NCBI GenBank assembly: GCA_963777905.1
Contig: CAVZSM010000015.1
Span: 1 to 64,000 of the forward strand
DNA length: 64,000 nt
Reading direction: 5' to 3'
Source of the DNA: Trebonia sp963777905
Lineage (GTDB): Bacteria > Actinomycetota > Actinomycetes > Streptosporangiales > Streptosporangiaceae
The notes under the pieces were generated by a model. It ran no database searches, was not told the origin of the DNA, and was given only the letters and a program-made list of their open reading frames with translations. The position numbers and the translations under genes were made by a program. Shown piece after piece: positions 61,208 to 64,000 of the stretch (within the stretch, counting starts at the first letter, position 1; each line of letters begins with the position of its first letter).

Positions 61208-61348
61208 AGAACGCGAGCGCGTGGGGCATCGCCAAGGACTGCGAGCCGAACGTGACGCGGGCGCGGAACAAGGAGTAACAGCAGCGCCCGGCGGAGCTTG
61301 TTATCCGGCCCAGTGCAATGCGGCCCGTTCGGGAGCATAGTGAAATCT
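61208..61348. other. short intergenic stretch before the final operon
   Basis: Contains the promoter region of the CmcJ-like gene. No gene or clear motif seen. Confidence 0.3.
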
Positions 61349-62191
61349 ATGGATGGTGTCACAGCCGACGCCCGCGCCGGCGTCCCGGCGACGCTCAATT
61401 ACGTGGCGCCGTGGTCGGAGCGCAACCGGCTGTACGTCGGCCCCGACGCGCACATGACCACCACGCAGTACGCGCCGCAGACCGTGCTGATCGCCGACGG
61501 GCGACCGCACCGCGACGACTTCGGCCTCGACCGCAGCGGGTTCACGCTGCTCGACCACGAGAGCGCGGTCACCGACTTCGGCGACGCCGCCCAGCTCGAC
61601 GGGATGTACACCGGCGAGGTGATCAACCTGGTCAAGAGCGCGACAGGCGCCGACGAGGTCGTCACGATCGGCTGGGTGATCCGGCGTGCGGCGGAAGACA
61701 GGCGCGGCGCCCAGCCGCCCGCCCCCGACGTGCACGTCGACGTGTACCCCGGCAGGGCCGATGACCGGTTCAAGGCGGCCGCGCCAGGCGGACGGCCGTT
61801 CCGGCGGGCGATCATGACAAGCCTGTGGCGCGCGTTCAGCCCGCCGCCGCAGGACTGGCCGCTGGCGATCCTCGACTACCGCAGCGTCGCGGACACCGAG
61901 GGCCAGCCGAACCTGCTGCTCTTCGTCGACACGCTGCCCGACCCCGACAACGTGCCCGACATCCCCGACCCGGACGCCAGCCCGGCGGGGTCCATCTTCA
62001 CCTATCGCCCGGAACACCGCTGGTGGTACTTCCCCGACATGAACGCCGCCGAGACGGTGCTGATCAAGCTGCACGACAGCGACCATTCGGTTGCCTGGCG
62101 GGCACCGCACACCGCGTTCCACGACGCGGGCGCCGCGGGCGCCCACCCCAGGGAGAGCGTGGAATTCCGCACGATCGCGTTCTTCGACTGA
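61349..62191 (+). CDS. CmcJ/NvfI-family oxidoreductase (asaB/GA4-desaturase group, 280 aa)
   Basis: ATLNYVAPWSERNRLYVGPD, the FGLDRSGFTLLDHESAVTDF segment and WPLAILDYRSVADTEGQPNL belong to the CmcJ-like group. The family relates to fungal GA4 desaturase/asaB proteins and is linked with hydroxylation or methoxylation steps in secondary metabolism. FPDMNAAETVLIKLHDSDHS and RAPHTAFHDAG hold conserved metal-site-like residues. Start ATG 61349 with GGGAG upstream. It is followed after 15 bases by the carotenoid oxygenase gene. Confidence 0.8.
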   Translation: MDGVTADARAGVPATLNYVAPWSERNRLYVGPDAHMTTTQYAPQTVLIADGRPHRDDFGLDRSGFTLLDHESAVTDFGDAAQLDGMYTGEVINLVKSATGADEVVTIGWVIRRAAEDRRGAQPPAPDVHVDVYPGRADDRFKAAAPGGRPFRRAIMTSLWRAFSPPPQDWPLAILDYRSVADTEGQPNLLLFVDTLPDPDNVPDIPDPDASPAGSIFTYRPEHRWWYFPDMNAAETVLIKLHDSDHSVAWRAPHTAFHDAGAAGAHPRESVEFRTIAFFD

Positions 62192-62206
62192 CCCGTGGAG
62201 GGATCC

Positions 62207-63622
62207 ATGACCGACACACAGGCAGGGCCGGAGGCGCCCTCCACGTTCCGCAACAGCTGGCTCGAGGGCCCGTTCGCGCCCGTGGACCAGGAAGTTACCG
62301 TCTACGACCTGAAGGTGACCGGATCCATCCCTAAGGACCTGGACGGCCGCCTGCTGCGCGTGGGGCCGAACCCGGTCGACCCGGAGAACCCGGTGACCTA
62401 CAACTGGTTCACCGGCAACGGGATGGTGCACGGGGTTCGCATCCGCGACGGCAAGGCCGAATGGTACCGGAACCGCTTCGTCCGCGACGATCACGTCGCG
62501 CGCAGCAAGGGCCTGCCGCCGCTGCCCGGCCCGCAGCAGCTCGGCGGCGGCGCCCGCTACGTCGCCGACAACGTGGTGAACACGCACATCTTCCCGCAGG
62601 CCGGCAAGACCTGGGCGTTCGCGGAGGCGGGCGTGCTGCCCGTCGAGCTGTCCTACGAGCTGGAGTGCCTGGCGAAGTCCGACTTCGGCGGCAGCCTCAA
62701 CGGCTCGTGGACCGGCCACCCGCACCGCGACCCGGCCACCGGGGAACTGCACGGGATGAGCTACTACCACGGCTGGGAGCACGTCAGCTACCAGGTGATC
62801 GACACGGCGGGCAAAGTCCGCAGGACGGTCGACGTCCCGGTCCACGGCCGCCCGGTCGTGCACGACTGCGCGCTCACCGAGCGGTACGCGGTCTTCCTCG
62901 ACGGGCCGGTCGCCTACTCCGACGACATGCTCAAGAAGGGGTACGCCTTCCCGTTCCTGTGGGGCTTCGAGTACCCGACCCGCTGGGTCCTCATCCCAAG
63001 AGACGGCACGGGCGGCGACGTCATCTCGGCCGAGGTCGAGCGGTGGGCGGTGTTCCACATCCTCGGCGCCTACGACCTGCCGGACGGCCGGGTCGCGCTG
63101 ATCGGCCCGAGCAACTCCCGGATGTTCGTCACCGACCACACCGGCCCCGGCGAGGTGCCCGGCAGCCTGAACCTGTACCTCATCGACCCCAAGACGGGGA
63201 AGACCGAGGTCAAGATCCTCGACGAGCAGCCGCAGGAGATGCCGCGGCTCGATGACCGGCTGACCGGAGGCAAGTTCAGGTACGGCTACTTCAGCAGCCG
63301 GGACCAGGGCATGTCCACGCTGATCAAGCAGGACCTGGACGCGAAGACCAAGGAGAGCTACGCCTACGGCCCCGGCCGGTTCGGCATGGAGGCCGTGTTC
63401 GTCCCGCGCACCCCCGACTCCGCGGAAGACGACGGCTGGCTGATGACCTTCGTCACCGACATGACCACCCGCACCGCCGACGTGGTCATCCTGCACGCCC
63501 AGGACCTCAAGGCAGGCCCGGTCGCGACGATCCACATCCCGCACCGGGTGCCGATCGGCTTCCACGGCAACTGGGTTCCCGATTCCGAACTAGCAGAGCA
63601 GCGAAAGGTACTCGGACTGTGA
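62207..63622 (+). CDS. carotenoid (retinoid/stilbene-type) cleavage dioxygenase (471 aa)
   Basis: GGAGGG precedes ATG 62207. N-terminal GPFAPVDQEVTVYDLKVTGS and IPKDLDGRLLRVGPNPVDP are typical. The four iron-binding histidines are probably in TGHPHRDP, VHDCALTERY, VFHILGAYD and FHGNWV. The family cleaves double bonds in carotenoids, apocarotenoids or stilbenes using Fe(II) and O2. It overlaps the alpha/beta hydrolase gene by four bases and follows the CmcJ-like gene, which suggests a pathway for a conjugated or aromatic substrate. Confidence 0.92.
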   Translation: MTDTQAGPEAPSTFRNSWLEGPFAPVDQEVTVYDLKVTGSIPKDLDGRLLRVGPNPVDPENPVTYNWFTGNGMVHGVRIRDGKAEWYRNRFVRDDHVARSKGLPPLPGPQQLGGGARYVADNVVNTHIFPQAGKTWAFAEAGVLPVELSYELECLAKSDFGGSLNGSWTGHPHRDPATGELHGMSYYHGWEHVSYQVIDTAGKVRRTVDVPVHGRPVVHDCALTERYAVFLDGPVAYSDDMLKKGYAFPFLWGFEYPTRWVLIPRDGTGGDVISAEVERWAVFHILGAYDLPDGRVALIGPSNSRMFVTDHTGPGEVPGSLNLYLIDPKTGKTEVKILDEQPQEMPRLDDRLTGGKFRYGYFSSRDQGMSTLIKQDLDAKTKESYAYGPGRFGMEAVFVPRTPDSAEDDGWLMTFVTDMTTRTADVVILHAQDLKAGPVATIHIPHRVPIGFHGNWVPDSELAEQRKVLGL

Positions 63623-64000
63623 CGGAGCAACTGCCGCCGGACGTGATCGCGCAGCTGGCGGCCCTGGACCCGGAGATCACGCCGCAGCTGGCGCAGGCCT
63701 CGTGGGCGCTGCTGACGCCGTTCCACGAGAAGGCCGGCTACACCGCGCCGAAGATCGACAGGGACCTGGCCTACGGCGACGACCCGCGCCACCGCCTGGA
63801 CGTGCACTCCGCCGGCGACGGCGACGGCGACGACCAAGCCGGCAAACCGGTCTTCGTGTTCGTGCACGGCGGCGGCTTCGTCCGCGGCGACAAGCACACA
63901 CAAGGCAGCCCGCAGTACAACCTCGTCGGGGCGTGGGCGGTCCGGCACGGCTACGTCGGCGTGACGATGACCTACCGGCTGGCGCCGGGGCACGTGTGGC
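63619..64000 (+). CDS. alpha/beta hydrolase, HSL/carboxylesterase-like, truncated by window end
   Basis: GTG 63619 overlaps the preceding stop (GTGA). The frame stays open to the last base (about 127 codons). PVFVFVHGGGFVRGDKHTQG is the oxyanion-hole motif of HSL-type esterases, and GVTMTYRLAPG follows. The GXSXG nucleophile lies beyond the window. A GACGGC hexamer repeat near 63820 encodes GDGDGDD. Likely the third enzyme of the apocarotenoid or aromatic-ester operon. Confidence 0.85.
   Translation, partial: MTEQLPPDVIAQLAALDPEITPQLAQASWALLTPFHEKAGYTAPKIDRDLAYGDDPRHRLDVHSAGDGDGDDQAGKPVFVFVHGGGFVRGDKHTQGSPQYNLVGAWAVRHGYVGVTMTYRLAPGHVW

Noticed and set aside
61301..63565. 754-codon minus-strand frame opposite the CmcJ-like and carotenoid oxygenase genes
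   Set aside because: Val/Arg/Gly/His-rich shadow of the plus-strand genes, which have clear motifs and starts.

Overview
The window is high-GC DNA with actinomycete-style gene starts (GGAGG-type ribosome sites, many GTG starts, ATGA overlaps). It encodes families typical of filamentous soil Actinomycetota: a mycothiol-dependent maleylpyruvate-isomerase-like enzyme, DUF2510, very large LuxR/LAL regulators, an ECF42-type sigma factor and many secreted beta-propellers. Genus cannot be decided from the sequence. No CRISPR array, prophage or rRNA was seen.

Left third (1-16600): an integration hot spot. A tRNA with anticodon CAT (1200-1273) is followed by two further exact copies of its 3' half (4879-4929 and 10569-10619). 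Each copy is followed by a decayed 5' fragment of a tyrosine integrase gene. Paired GTGGACC motifs precede several junctions, and weaker tRNA-3'-end remnants lie near 16508 and 37973. Cargo between them is a mosaic of intact genes (FAD oxidase, LuxR regulator, MetE-like enzyme, lipoprotein, zinc-ribbon/phosphate-binding-like hybrid) and fragments (MarR, IS5-type transposase, integrase). After it come a peroxiredoxin and two paralogous sigma-factor/zinc-anti-sigma pairs in divergent orientation, plus fragments of a third sigma gene and a third anti-sigma gene.

Middle (16600-37700): a metabolic and redox region. Glucose-dehydrogenase-like and gluconolactonase-like genes run left from a shared promoter region. 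A six-gene operon runs right: disulfide-less FAD oxidoreductase, small alpha/beta-barrel-like protein, DUF4331 protein, DyP peroxidase, crotonase and sulfite-oxidase-like Mo enzyme. Then come a 150-bp duplication, a doubly frameshifted GIY-YIG gene, a truncated LuxR gene, a six-helix membrane protein, glutamate decarboxylase, DUF2252, DUF6325 and a large sulfatase. A palindrome TCACCC-N5-GGGTGA occurs exactly in three intergenic regions here and with one mismatch in a fourth, which suggests a local regulon.

Right third (35400-64000): three LAL regulators, a TetR regulator with a duplicated operator, a GlxA-type AraC regulator, a quinoprotein-like lipoprotein, a cyclase/ThDP-enzyme operon, an alanine-rich coiled-coil protein, DksA-like protein, a two-component system, ECF42 sigma with its double-YCII partner, a Gly-Ser repeat protein, DinB-like protein, Tat-exported phospholipase C, HIT protein, GyrI-like protein, and a final operon of CmcJ-like enzyme, carotenoid oxygenase and alpha/beta hydrolase (cut by the window end).

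All functions are assigned by reading motifs and by family recollection; no database search was run.
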